NCBI GenBank assembly: GCA_029990205.1
Contig: JAPEKQ010000013.1
Coordinates: 43,421-71,184, forward strand
Direction: 5' to 3'
Length of the DNA: 27,764 bases
Origin: a bacterium
GTDB lineage: Bacteria > Joyebacterota > Joyebacteria > Joyebacterales > Joyebacteraceae
Below the pieces are notes generated by a model that had not been told where the DNA came from, searched no databases, and worked only from the letters and a program-made list of their open reading frames with translations. The stretch's first letter is position 1; each line of letters opens with the position of its first letter. Positions 1 through 7,898 of the stretch are shown in pieces. A program made the position numbers and the translations under genes.

Positions 1-650
1 TCGTTGACGTAGATCTCTGGCGACGACACGAGATTGATGATGCGACCGTCCGCGTCGAGAACATCTCGCAGCTGTCCCAGAAGAAGCTGCTTCTTCGCGG
101 CGGTGGCGATATTGTCGAACGTGAACGTGGAGAGCACGAGATCGAACTTCGATCCGTCGAGCGAACTCAGGTCCCCGTCCGGGATGACGCGGTAGTCGCC
201 GCTCGGATCGGCCGCGCGTGCCTCGGCGATCATCTCCTTCGAGACGTCGACACCGACCACCTCGAACCCGAGGTTCTCTATGTATCGGGTCGACCGTCCC
301 GCCCCGCACCCGAAGTCGAGCCCGCGTGTCCCGGTCACGTGCTTCGCAACAAGTGCCCGCAGGTCACGGAACGCGAGGTGGTAGGTCCCTGGAAACTCCA
401 GCGCAGCGTACGCCCGCGCGCGGATCGCATCCGCGTAGACGTTCTCAGTGAGCACGCGCTTCGCCGCGCGCCGCATCGACAACGCACCGAGCGTCGCCAG
501 CGCCGCGGCGATCGGGAACAGGAACGCACCGATGAGTATGGGTATCGAGCGGTCTCCTGCGGCCAGCCGCCACATGTACATGATCGTCACCAGCCAGAAC
601 GCGCTCGCGGAGAACACCATCGGCTTCCAGGACTGCTTCTGCCGCTCCAT
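1..650 (-). CDS. Membrane-anchored class I SAM-dependent methyltransferase (3' end outside window)
   Basis: The reading frame opens at ATG 650 and runs off the window edge, so about 216 residues are visible. An AAGG Shine-Dalgarno lies in the end of the preceding gene, whose stop is only 3 bases upstream. An in-frame TAG just before the ATG fixes the start. Residues about 8-24 and 35-57 are two hydrophobic segments that would form a membrane hairpin. They are followed by a soluble class I methyltransferase domain with motif I LDFGCGAGRSTR, the acidic strand-2 end VVGVDVS, and a later LSTFTFDNI segment. SAM binding follows from the family; the methyl acceptor cannot be read. An N-terminal membrane hairpin is not usual for this soluble fold, so the catalytic domain is probably tethered to the cytoplasmic face of the membrane. 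Confidence 0.8.
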   Translation of the reverse strand, partial: MERQKQSWKPMVFSASAFWLVTIMYMWRLAAGDRSIPILIGAFLFPIAAALATLGALSMRRAAKRVLTENVYADAIRARAYAALEFPGTYHLAFRDLRALVAKHVTGTRGLDFGCGAGRSTRYIENLGFEVVGVDVSKEMIAEARAADPSGDYRVIPDGDLSSLDGSKFDLVLSTFTFDNIATAAKKQLLLGQLRDVLDADGRIINLVSSPEIYVN

Positions 651-653
651 CAG

Positions 654-1421
654 CTAGCCTTTCTTCGAAGTCTTCCACACCTCTTCAGTGGGCCACTTCC
701 TCGCCCATTCGTAATCGAAGTACGGGTAGGTTGTCGTCGCGCCCTCCGGCGCCTGGATCTCTATCAGGTCCTCGATCTCGAAACCGCTCCGACGCAGGAG
801 CCGGACCCACTCACCGTGCATCTGGTGGAACTCGACACCGGGATCATCCGGCCACTCCATCCGGTACATCCCGAACGCGGGGCGCAGAAGCCTCTCGCCT
901 GACGGGAGACCGTCCTCGTCGGGGACGGTGAGGTCGAACAGGTGCGAGTTCATCAGGAACACGAGCCGGCCACCTGGACGAAGCAGCCGGGCCGCCTCGG
1001 GTACCCACTCCGCCGGGTCGGCCCAGATGCAGACGCCGTACTCCGAGATGGCGAAGTCGAAGCTCTCGTCGGGCAGCGGAACGGTCTCCGCGTTCCCATG
1101 GATGAGAGGAAACTCAATGCCGTGTTCCTTCTGAAGACGGCGCGCGGTGGCCAGCTGGACCTCCGAGTTATCGATCCCGACGACGCGGGCTCCTCGCCGC
1201 GCCATCCACGCGGACACATAGCCCGTACCGCACCCGAGCTCGATGGCGTCCTTCCCATCGAGATCGTCGGGCAGGAGCCGGAGTTCCGACTCCGGCACTC
1301 CCCACACACCCCAGTTCGGCTCGGCCGTCGCCCAGTTCCTCTCACCGGCCGCCTCGAAATCGGCGGCCATCACGCTCCACGCCTCCCGGTTGCGAAGAAC
1401 GTAGTCGGGCAGCTCGCTCAC
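654..1421 (-). CDS. Class I SAM-dependent methyltransferase
   Basis: A protein of 255 residues with SAM-binding motif I AIELGCGTGYVSAWMA (about 59-74), motif II VVGIDNS, and a post-I NAETVPLPDESFDF segment, typical of the Methyltransf_11/25 fold. It is cytoplasmic, with no signal or membrane segment. I chose GTG 1421 because GAGGAG lies 8 bases upstream; the frame stays open to 1463 but has no ribosome site there. A good sigma-70-like promoter lies about 65 bases upstream, so this gene probably heads the last transcript of the window together with the membrane methyltransferase that starts 3 bases after its stop. The substrate is unknown; the sequence gives no support for a named enzyme such as UbiE. 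Confidence 0.85.
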   Translation of the reverse strand: MSELPDYVLRNREAWSVMAADFEAAGERNWATAEPNWGVWGVPESELRLLPDDLDGKDAIELGCGTGYVSAWMARRGARVVGIDNSEVQLATARRLQKEHGIEFPLIHGNAETVPLPDESFDFAISEYGVCIWADPAEWVPEAARLLRPGGRLVFLMNSHLFDLTVPDEDGLPSGERLLRPAFGMYRMEWPDDPGVEFHQMHGEWVRLLRRSGFEIEDLIEIQAPEGATTTYPYFDYEWARKWPTEEVWKTSKKG

Positions 1422-1485
1422 AGCGTTTCTCCTCACACTCCGGAGCCGAGACGCAACGCACATGGTCAGTTGTCATCAAGTAGTG

Positions 1486-1514
1486 ATTCTACAGGCGAGT
1501 GTGCATCCCGGCAA
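1486..1514 (-). promoter_or_regulatory. Sigma-70-like promoter for the two-methyltransferase transcript
   Basis: On the minus strand TTGCCG (1514-1509) is separated by exactly 17 bases from TAGAAT (1491-1486). This matches 4/6 and 5/6 of the housekeeping consensus. It lies in the 187-base gap before the GTG at 1421, giving a leader of roughly 58 bases. The match is by eye only. Confidence 0.55.
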
Positions 1515-1608
1515 GCTCGGCACCGGAGCAGAAGCACGAGGGACTCCGCTATACCTCGATGGCCTCACTCTTCCATGCCGCGTGTGTCTGTTCCCGACCG
1601 GCGAGCAC

Positions 1609-2229
1609 TCACTCCTCGAGGTAGGAATGCCACATGACGCGGGCGGCGACCGCGCGCCAGGGTCTCCACGCGTCACCGATGCGCTCGAGCTCGTCTGAGT
1701 CCGGACGCTCGTCGAGACCGAGGAGCTCGTGAACCGCCGCCGCGATCGCAAGATCTCCGCTCGGCCAGACGTCGGGACGCTTGAGCGCCATCAGAAGATA
1801 GATGCCGCTCGTCCAGGCGCCGATACCGGGAAGCCGGAGGAGCTCCGTCCTCGCGGCATCGTCATCGAGCGTCTTCAGACCGTCGAGATCGAACGAACCG
1901 TCATCGATGTCCGCCGCGGCGGTCCGGCAGTACCGGATCTTCTGCCGACTGAACCCGATGGCGCGAAGAGCCGCATCATCCAGCTTGAGGAACTCGGGCG
2001 GTGTGAGTTCGGGCACGGCGGCGCGCAACCGGTCGAATGTCGCCCGGGCCGACGCCAGCGAGACCTGCTGTTCGAGGATGATGTGGACGAGCGTCCCGAA
2101 GCCCGGCTCCCGAACCCACATGGGCGGAGGACCGAGTTCGTCGATCACGCTTCGAATGGCGGGATCACGTTCGGACAGCTCGGAGAGAGCGCGTGCAAAC
2201 GTACGCTTCGTGAGAGGACGGGGCGTCAC
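1609..2229 (-). CDS. HhH-GPD superfamily DNA glycosylase (AlkA-like 3-methyladenine DNA glycosylase)
   Basis: 206 residues. The helix-hairpin-helix LRLPGIGAWTSGIYLLMAL (about 131-149) is followed by WPSGDLAI, whose Asp159 occupies the position of the catalytic aspartate in HhH-GPD glycosylases. The early ILEQQVS stretch (51-57) and the C-terminal WRPWRAVAARVMW are also characteristic of the AlkA/MAG group. These enzymes excise alkylated purines such as 3-methyladenine to start base excision repair. No Cys-rich Fe-S tail is present, which argues against an EndoIII/MutY type. The start is GTG 2229 with AGGAAGG just upstream. The preceding ICMT-like gene ends 9 bases upstream, so the two are probably cotranscribed. 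Confidence 0.85.
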   Translation of the reverse strand: MTPRPLTKRTFARALSELSERDPAIRSVIDELGPPPMWVREPGFGTLVHIILEQQVSLASARATFDRLRAAVPELTPPEFLKLDDAALRAIGFSRQKIRYCRTAAADIDDGSFDLDGLKTLDDDAARTELLRLPGIGAWTSGIYLLMALKRPDVWPSGDLAIAAAVHELLGLDERPDSDELERIGDAWRPWRAVAARVMWHSYLEE

Positions 2230-2238
2230 ATGACCTTC

Positions 2239-2673
2239 CTAGACCCAACGGCGCACGCGTGCCGCGTAGCTCCTGTACTCATCACCGAACTGCTTCTCCA
2301 TGTGACGCTCCTCCGGGATCGCGAAGCGCGCCACGAAGAGCCACACAGTCGCAACAGAGACGAGGAACGCGGCCGTCGTGCCGGCCAGCACCGCCGCACC
2401 AAGGAGAACAGCCGAGAAACCAACGTACATAGGGTGCCTGCTCACGGCGAAAGGACCCTCGTCGACGATCACGGTCGACGTCTGGAACGGTTTGACGGTC
2501 GTCCCCCGCCGCTTGAACACCGCGTCGGCCCAGATGGTGAACCACGATCCGAACGCGGCGATGGCAACACCAATCAGACGCCAAACGCCGGACACCAATC
2601 GCGGTCCCGGGAACAGGAAGTGAAGCGCTGCCATCGCGACGAGCGCCAGCATGAGATACGTCGGGGGAAGCAT
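2239..2673 (-). CDS. Isoprenylcysteine carboxyl methyltransferase (ICMT/PEMT-like) family membrane protein
   Basis: A 144-residue integral membrane protein with about four hydrophobic segments. The C-terminal half carries the family signature: GPFAVSRHPMYVGF (about 74-87), then a hydrophobic pair, then EERHMEKQFGDEYRSY and a terminal VRRWV. In ICMT and PEMT relatives the RHP-MY and EER...Y segments form the SAM pocket at the membrane. Bacterial members methylate various lipophilic or membrane substrates, and nothing here identifies which. The start at ATG 2673 has an AGAGG site, and the preceding methyltransferase stops 4 bases before. A longer open frame upstream is antisense-like Arg/Ser-rich sequence and was not used. 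Confidence 0.82.
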   Translation of the reverse strand: MLPPTYLMLALVAMAALHFLFPGPRLVSGVWRLIGVAIAAFGSWFTIWADAVFKRRGTTVKPFQTSTVIVDEGPFAVSRHPMYVGFSAVLLGAAVLAGTTAAFLVSVATVWLFVARFAIPEERHMEKQFGDEYRSYAARVRRWV

Positions 2674-2677
2674 GAGA

Positions 2678-3328
2678 CTACCTCTTTCGAAACACCGCCT
2701 CGACAAGCGCGTGGCGCTCCGGCGGTCCATCCCCATGCGAGTGCTCCGGACCGAGCCCCTCGCGATAGTGAACGACCTTGTAGCCATCGAAGAACGACTT
2801 GAGCTCGTCCGGCTCGAGATAGGTCCGGACATCGCCATCGGGACTCACGAACGAGTGCTGGCCAACCCGCGACCACTCGTGCTCGTGAAACGCGTAGCGG
2901 AAATCATCCACCGTGAACGCGGTCACGAAGACCAGACCGCGAGGCGCGGTCCATCCCTTGACACGCTCGAGCAGCGTCACGATCTTCTCGCGAGAGAGTA
3001 CCTGCGTCATCCCGACGAGCATCACACCTGCGAACGCGCCCTCCGCAGCGTCGAACTCCTCGATTCCGTGTGCGTGAACTCTGATGGGGATGCCGCCGCG
3101 TTCGGTCTCGGCCAGGATCGCGGCCGCACCCGCCTCCGCCGGCTCAACGGCGTCCACGGTGAAGCCCCACCTGGCCAGATAGAAGGCGTTCCTCCCCTGC
3201 CCTGCGCCCACGTCGAGAACGGGGAGCGACGGGTTCATGAGAGCTGCGTACATCTCGATGATGCGGTCGGGGGCGGATCCGAAAACGTTCCTCGTCGTGC
3301 TGTACCGCTCATTGTATCCAAGTGTCAT
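2678..3328 (-). CDS. TehB-like class I SAM-dependent methyltransferase
   Basis: 216 residues. The N-terminal YNERYSTTRNVFGSAPD segment and motif I VLDVGAGQGRNAFYLARWGF (about 37-56) resemble the TehB/tellurite-resistance type of methyltransferase, in which the protein starts with a short Y.ry..t...fG.ep lead. The acidic residue in DAVEPAE ends strand 2. The later PRGLVFVTAFTVDDF segment matches strand 5 and the following loop. Its ATG overlaps the stop of the preceding peptidase gene by ATGA, so translation is probably coupled. Tellurite methylation should not be assumed, since many relatives act on unknown small molecules. Confidence 0.82.
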   Translation of the reverse strand: MTLGYNERYSTTRNVFGSAPDRIIEMYAALMNPSLPVLDVGAGQGRNAFYLARWGFTVDAVEPAEAGAAAILAETERGGIPIRVHAHGIEEFDAAEGAFAGVMLVGMTQVLSREKIVTLLERVKGWTAPRGLVFVTAFTVDDFRYAFHEHEWSRVGQHSFVSPDGDVRTYLEPDELKSFFDGYKVVHYREGLGPEHSHGDGPPERHALVEAVFRKR

Positions 3329-4749
3329 TGATAGAACCTCACAAGATCATTGTGGTCCCCGCTCGCGAGGACCCGCTCGGTCCAGCGCGGCGAGTAGACC
3401 CAGTCATCGAAGAACGGCCCCAGGTCGACGGGAGACAGCTCGGACGCGAGCAGGACGAAGTCGTCCGTCGACCCACCGGTCTCGAAGAACGTCCGGTAGT
3501 ATTCGCCGACCGTCTTCCTGAACACCTCGGCGCCAACGAGCCGGTAGTAGACGTCGAACAGCAACCCACCAGCAGTGTAGGACATGTCCGTCAGGTTCTC
3601 TTCTCCGTACTCGCACATTGGTACTCTCCGCGCCGCATGCTCGGGGAGTCGCTCGGACAGGTGCGCGATGAGCTTGTCGGCGCGCTCGTCTACCGCGGTC
3701 CCACCGTCCACCTCGTCGCTCACGAGGTACTGGAGGAACATCGCGAGCCCCTCCTCCCACCTCGGTGATGGACGGTCGGTCGCCGTAACATTCCAGAGAT
3801 GACTGACCTCATGATAGACCTCGCAGCTCTTCATCGTGTCCTTGAACGCGCCCGCGCTTTGGATGATGGTCCCCTCCGTGGTCTGCGAACCGTACCCGTC
3901 GGGGATCTCGATGAAGGCCAGCGAGTTCTCACCCCGGAGCGGGCCAAACCATGACGCATAGAGGTCGAGCGACCGCCGTGCCGCTCGAGCCACGTGTGCC
4001 GCCCCGCGCTCGTCTCCCGCCAGGTGGTGGATATGGACGGCCCCCTCGTGGAGCGTGGAGTAGTCAGCGATGGCGAAGTCCATCCTCACGGATCGCCTGA
4101 CGCTCTCGTAGACGTAGGTCGCCAGCGCCCCCGACTCCTCTACGGCGATGAGCCGCCCGCCGTTGGCAACACTCAACTCTATTGGAACCGTAATCCGTGC
4201 GTGGTACGTGAACCTGGGTTCGGGGGTCCCTCGAAGGTCCGCTATCGAGGGATAACCGGGTTTCGGAAACGCCCACGTGTCGTCGCGAAGGATCGTGAAC
4301 TCACGCGACACATGATCCCTGGTGTATAGCATCCCCGTCTCGACGTATCCCAGCAGATGGCCGGCGTAGTCGACACGAACGGTCGTCTCGGCGCCGGGCG
4401 GAAGCGTCTCTGTGAGTTCCACAATGATCTGATTGACCTGGAGCTCGCCGAAGTCGCTGAATGGAACAGCTGTCTGAGAGAAGCCGAGAGCGTGCCCATC
4501 GCCATCGGTCACCGCATCGACAGCCATCAGCCGGTAGAGCAGCAGCGACGCCGACGACGCCGGCGCGTCCGAGATATTCCTGAGCTGTACCGATGCCGAT
4601 CCGGTGACGATCTCGGCGTCGCAATCCACTCGGATGGCCAGCTCGTAGTGCAGCGGCGTGAGCGTCGGCTGTCCAGCAGCTGCATGTCCTGTCTGCGCGA
4701 GGCAGCCGAACGCAAGCAGCAGCCCCGCGGTCGCGATTGCGTACCGCAC
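3325..4749 (-). CDS. Secreted M1-like (gluzincin) metallopeptidase
   Basis: 474 residues starting at GTG 4749, with AGGAGG eight bases upstream. The N-terminus MRYAIATAGLLLAFGCLAQ is a signal peptide, so the protein is exported. Residues about 30-230 form an M1-type N-terminal beta domain (LHYELAIRVDCDA, then LPPGAETTVRVDYAG). The zinc site is HEVSH at 313-317 followed by RWEEGLAMFLQ, where Glu332 or Glu333 would be the third ligand. That spacing (14-15 residues) is shorter than the 18 of classical M1 aminopeptidases, and I see no GxMEN exopeptidase motif; its place is taken by an IPDGYGSQTTEGT stretch. Zinc-dependent hydrolysis of peptides is likely, but aminopeptidase specificity is not. 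Its stop overlaps the next gene's ATG. Confidence 0.8.
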   Translation of the reverse strand: MRYAIATAGLLLAFGCLAQTGHAAAGQPTLTPLHYELAIRVDCDAEIVTGSASVQLRNISDAPASSASLLLYRLMAVDAVTDGDGHALGFSQTAVPFSDFGELQVNQIIVELTETLPPGAETTVRVDYAGHLLGYVETGMLYTRDHVSREFTILRDDTWAFPKPGYPSIADLRGTPEPRFTYHARITVPIELSVANGGRLIAVEESGALATYVYESVRRSVRMDFAIADYSTLHEGAVHIHHLAGDERGAAHVARAARRSLDLYASWFGPLRGENSLAFIEIPDGYGSQTTEGTIIQSAGAFKDTMKSCEVYHEVSHLWNVTATDRPSPRWEEGLAMFLQYLVSDEVDGGTAVDERADKLIAHLSERLPEHAARRVPMCEYGEENLTDMSYTAGGLLFDVYYRLVGAEVFRKTVGEYYRTFFETGGSTDDFVLLASELSPVDLGPFFDDWVYSPRWTERVLASGDHNDLVRFYQ

Positions 4750-4788
4750 TTCAAGGTCCTCCTGAAACAGATGGATGCGCCATCCACG

Positions 4789-5064
4789 CTAGGTCGCCAG
4801 ACCGCTGGCGATGGCGGCAAGCGTAAAAACGAGCGTCAGCGTTCCGAAGGTTGAGCACGGTCCGTAGAGCGGTCCGACCTCGCCCGTCTCCTCGATCGTG
4901 ACGCGACGGTAGACCGACATGTAGCGGAAGATCATGAAGCGGATCAACAGCGGGTGCGCGCTCAACCCCCGCGAGCGGAGCTCGTTGGCGATCCGCGCAC
5001 CGTACGAGAACGTGCCGAAGAGACAGATGAGACCGAGCAGTGCGAAGACCGTGACGAGCATCAT
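4789..5064 (-). CDS. Small two-helix membrane protein
   Basis: 91 residues from ATG 5064, whose codon overlaps the TGA of the flavodoxin gene (ATGA); a second ATG follows immediately. Hydrophobic segments at about 2-22 and 68-88 flank a basic central stretch containing RSRGLSAHPLLIRF and YRRVTIEETGE. I do not recognise a family. The tight coupling to the flavodoxin-like gene suggests they are made together, perhaps with this protein as a membrane partner; that is inference only. The same segment carries no plausible alternative gene. Confidence 0.65.
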   Translation of the reverse strand: MMLVTVFALLGLICLFGTFSYGARIANELRSRGLSAHPLLIRFMIFRYMSVYRRVTIEETGEVGPLYGPCSTFGTLTLVFTLAAIASGLAT

Positions 5065-5525
5065 GCCTCTCCGAGTTTCCGCGCGAACTCCTCGGCCCAC
5101 TTGCGGGCTAGGTCCGCGTCGGTCTTGTCCTCGAGGTTCCCGGGGCCGAGCGGGATCTTCCCGGGGAAGGCATCACACATCAGAGGCGACAGACCGTTCC
5201 GCTTCACCAGCGGGTCGAGAAACTTCTCTCTCGCCTCACCGGGCTTGTCGAGGGCCATCGCGCTCGACAGGAATACCCCCAGCGGCTTCCCCTTGAGGTC
5301 GCTTCTGGCGAGGAACGACTTGCCCTTCCGGTAGACCATGAACATGCGTACACCGGCCCCGAGCACGACGCTCGAGTATCCGGAGAGGTCGGCGACCTTC
5401 TCACGCTTCAGATCGACAACGTCGGCCTCGAGACCGCGCGACCGCAGGGTCTCAGCGATGACGTCCGCGTACATCCTGGTCGCACCGCCAGCCGTTATGT
5501 GTGCTATCAGCGTCCTGCCCTGCAT
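5061..5525 (-). CDS. Flavodoxin-domain protein
   Basis: 154 residues from ATG 5525, with AGGAGG and GGAAGGA upstream. The N-terminal strand and phosphate-binding loop TLIAHITAGGATRMYADVIA correspond to the FMN-phosphate loop of flavodoxins, followed by a helix and the strand LEADVVDLKR. A second strand, SSVVLGAGVRMF, leads into a loop matching the HemG/flavodoxin_5 group, and GKPLGVFLSSAMA is the next core strand. It should bind FMN and carry electrons in the cytoplasm. A HemG-type protoporphyrinogen oxidase role is possible but not shown, as there are no heme genes nearby. The stop overlaps the small membrane protein gene. The frame extends to 5597, but the ribosome site favours the internal ATG. 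Confidence 0.78.
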   Translation of the reverse strand: MQGRTLIAHITAGGATRMYADVIAETLRSRGLEADVVDLKREKVADLSGYSSVVLGAGVRMFMVYRKGKSFLARSDLKGKPLGVFLSSAMALDKPGEAREKFLDPLVKRNGLSPLMCDAFPGKIPLGPGNLEDKTDADLARKWAEEFARKLGEA

Positions 5526-5583
5526 TCCTTCCGCACCTCCTGGAACAACCCAGCCAACAACCACGCTCAGGGAGCTATCTCGC

Positions 5584-6153
5584 CTACGAAGCTGCATCGT
5601 CCATCGGACGCTCCGAGGATATCACATACTCCATATGGATGTCCTCGGGCTCCAGTTCGAAGAGCCCCGGATCGACCTCCTCGGCAAGACGGCACCCCAG
5701 ACTCATGTAGTAGCCGACAGTCCGCTCGGACGGTGTCGAGGAGATGTAGAGCTTCCGCGCGCCGAGCGTCTTCGCCCTGGCCTCTGCCGCCCGGAACAAC
5801 CGTGTGCCGAGACCTCGACTCCGGTACGAGCTGCTGACGTGGAGGAACTTGAGCTGGATCTGGTCGCGCTCGGAGCCGATCAGACGACTCTCAAGGACGG
5901 CCACACCCACGAGGCTGTCTCCATCGAACGCGCCGTAGAACGTGCCGCCCCGGTCGAAGCAGTCGACGAGGATCGGTCCGTAATGGTCAGCCTCGCCTGG
6001 CGGCCAGCCCCTCATATCGTACCGCTCCGGCTTGAGAACGAGTTGCCCGTTCTCCATGTAGTAGATGGCTTCGATGACCTCGCTTCGGTCGATCCGCCAG
6101 ATGTCACCCAGTTCCGATCTCTCGAGTTGTCTGAACTCCAATCCGAACTCCAA
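5584..6153 (-). CDS. GNAT family N-acetyltransferase
   Basis: About 189 residues. The acetyl-CoA pyrophosphate loop is SSSYRSRGLGTRLFRAAE (Q/RxxGxG type), preceded by the beta-4 strand IQLKFLHV. It is followed by the strand RKLYISSTPS and GYYMSLGCRLAEE, the usual C-terminal GNAT pattern. The acceptor is unknown. There is no ATG at the N-terminus. Two TTG codons, at 6153 and 6141, are each preceded by GGAG at a good distance because the sequence TTGGAGTTCGGATTGGAGTTC repeats itself; I chose the outer one. The preceding gene ends 34 bases upstream. The open frame continues much further upstream but is antisense-like sequence within the neighbouring gene. Confidence 0.8.
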   Translation of the reverse strand: MEFGLEFRQLERSELGDIWRIDRSEVIEAIYYMENGQLVLKPERYDMRGWPPGEADHYGPILVDCFDRGGTFYGAFDGDSLVGVAVLESRLIGSERDQIQLKFLHVSSSYRSRGLGTRLFRAAEARAKTLGARKLYISSTPSERTVGYYMSLGCRLAEEVDPGLFELEPEDIHMEYVISSERPMDDAAS

Positions 6154-6187
6154 TCGTCTCTCCGCCGGCGGGCCCTGTGCGGCTCGG

Positions 6188-7249
6188 TCAGATGTCCTCG
6201 GATAGCGTGACCGCGAACTCGCAGGCGTCATCACCCTTGAGCACCGACCGCACGATCTCGATGCTGACGGGAAGTCCCGTCGCGACCTCCCACTGTCGCC
6301 GGAACCACCCCGACCCGCAGTAGCAGAACGTCGTCGACATGCCCTCATCGAGACGATCCCGCACGAGCGGACAGAAGCAGTACGCCTTCGCCCGCTCGGC
6401 GTCGGTCTCGGCCTTGTCATATGCCGCCTGGTCGCGCGGCTTCTTCGTCGAGTAGATGACGCGCCCCTCGCGCCGGGGCCTGTCGCCCCAGCCGGGATCG
6501 GCGTCCATGAAGTCGAGGACGGCGTCGACCGCGCGCAGCCCATCACCCGTCTCGGTCTTCGCCTGCTCGTAGACGGCCCTGAGTCTCCGGACCTGCGCCT
6601 CCGGGAACACGTGGGCGCAGCTCGAGAGGATGTCGTAGCGCTGCGCTTCGGTCGCCACCGCGTCGATCCGCTCGACGGCGGCCTTCACCCAGCGGAAGCG
6701 TTCGTCCACTGTCGCATCGATGCTGATCTCGCCCGCGCCCGCCATCACGTCCGCCGCGGACTCTTCGCCGAGAACGCGCGCCGCGTGCTTCCCGAGCAGC
6801 GCGTTCCACGAGTGGATCACGAACTGGAGCTCGACACCCTCTGCCACGTTCCAGTCCGCGTAGACCTCGCGACAGAACTCGTCCGAGATGATCCCGAGCT
6901 TCGACGCGTGACCGTAGAGCGCGCCGTAGCTCTCCCCGATCGTATCGGGCGGGCCGGCATGGGCCAGCGACAGGACCTCCATCGCGGGGAGCGACCGCGT
7001 CGTCACCACTCCGTCATCCACGTCGCGCGAGACGGGGACACCGACCTCGGCATCGTGTCCTTCCTTGATGCTCGTGACGAACTGGATAGTGCAGAACGGC
7101 GGACCGGAGATGTGCTCCGCGGGCACGCGCTCCCGGAGTTCGCGCAGCGCCTCTCCGATGCCGTCGCGCCCTTTCAGCACGCGCCGGAAGCCGGCGACAC
7201 GCATGCCCTCGAGGCTCCGGTGCTCGATCCGCGGTGAGTTGTCCTCCAT
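6188..7249 (-). CDS. GyrI-like effector-binding domain fused to a cysteine-rich C-terminal domain
   Basis: 353 residues from ATG 7249 with AGGAG upstream. The first ~155 residues (GMRVAGFRRVLKGRDGIGEAL, then PAMEVLSLAHAGPPDTIGESYGALYGHA) look like the GyrI/AraC effector-binding fold used by multidrug sensors, but without a DNA-binding domain. The second part ends in a Cys-rich segment: YCFCPLVRDRL at 290-300, FCYCGSGWFRRQWE at 308-321 and DDACEF near 343. This resembles the C-terminal part of ATC-hydrolase/V4R-type small-molecule or metal-binding domains (V-x-V-x-x-S-x-x-x-G-D-x-x-C-x-F). A cytoplasmic ligand-binding protein is the safest reading. Its ligand and whether the cysteines bind metal are unknown. 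Confidence 0.65.
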   Translation of the reverse strand: MEDNSPRIEHRSLEGMRVAGFRRVLKGRDGIGEALRELRERVPAEHISGPPFCTIQFVTSIKEGHDAEVGVPVSRDVDDGVVTTRSLPAMEVLSLAHAGPPDTIGESYGALYGHASKLGIISDEFCREVYADWNVAEGVELQFVIHSWNALLGKHAARVLGEESAADVMAGAGEISIDATVDERFRWVKAAVERIDAVATEAQRYDILSSCAHVFPEAQVRRLRAVYEQAKTETGDGLRAVDAVLDFMDADPGWGDRPRREGRVIYSTKKPRDQAAYDKAETDAERAKAYCFCPLVRDRLDEGMSTTFCYCGSGWFRRQWEVATGLPVSIEIVRSVLKGDDACEFAVTLSEDI

Positions 7250-7325
7250 GAGGTCTCCTGTCGGTTCCGTCGAACGATGGTGGACTCTCCTGCTCATCAG
7301 ACACGTCGGCCCCGCGGCGCGTTGG

Positions 7326-7898
7326 CTACGGCGCGACCCACTTCCCCGCTTCGAAGTCGTACCGGTATCCGAGGATGCCTCCCGACGGCCGCGCATTCGC
7401 GTCTCCCGCCGCGTACACGGGAAACGTCCTCAGCAGCGCACCGTCGACAACGCTGAACGCGTCGTGCCCCATGAAGCCGTCGACCTGCTCCTCGGTCAAC
7501 GGCGCGAGCTCAACACGCGCGAACCCATCTCCGCCGCCCGAGTAGACGTGACACACTCCGTACGAACCACTTCCCGCGGACGTCATCGCGACGACGACAT
7601 CGGAGTGACCGTCGTCCGTCAGGTCATCGACCCAGAGCCCGGTCACCGTCCCCTCGCGCTCGCCGGTGATCTGACTCCTCGCGTCATCTCCTGATGAAGA
7701 GTCGACGGTGAGCACATACGTCCCGATGGATGCCGCCTCATCGTCGGGAATGCTGACGCTCACGCGCAGCTCTCCGTCGCTCGCCTCGAGCGCGGGACCG
7801 CCGGTCGCTTCGTCCGAGGCACATCCGCCGAGGGCAGCCATCACGCAGACTGCGCAGATCAGGAGTCCGTCCCGCCAGGTACTCAGAGTCCGGCTCAC
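7326..7898 (-). CDS. Putative lipoprotein with FG-GAP-like segment
   Basis: 190 residues from GTG 7898, with AAGGAGG four bases upstream; the GTGA overlap with the DinB gene implies coupled translation. The N-terminus has a basic start, a hydrophobic stretch and the lipobox LGGC near residue 26, so it is probably lipid-anchored in the envelope. The middle contains LWVDDLTDDGHSDVVVAM, which resembles an FG-GAP/VCBS-type calcium-binding turn (D-x-D-x-D-G-x-x-D). The last part is Gly-rich and ends GYRYDFEAGKWVAP. A small periplasmic or surface lipoprotein of unknown role. Confidence 0.68.
   Translation of the reverse strand: MSRTLSTWRDGLLICAVCVMAALGGCASDEATGGPALEASDGELRVSVSIPDDEAASIGTYVLTVDSSSGDDARSQITGEREGTVTGLWVDDLTDDGHSDVVVAMTSAGSGSYGVCHVYSGGGDGFARVELAPLTEEQVDGFMGHDAFSVVDGALLRTFPVYAAGDANARPSGGILGYRYDFEAGKWVAP

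Noticed and set aside
1729-2802. Plus-strand open frame of 357 codons
   Set aside because: Antisense to the HhH-GPD glycosylase and ICMT-like genes; no ribosome site, Arg/His/Glu-rich, no recognisable fold.
1-3328. Secondary-metabolite cluster suggested by several methyltransferases
   Set aside because: No polyketide, peptide, terpene or RiPP core enzyme or precursor is present in the window.
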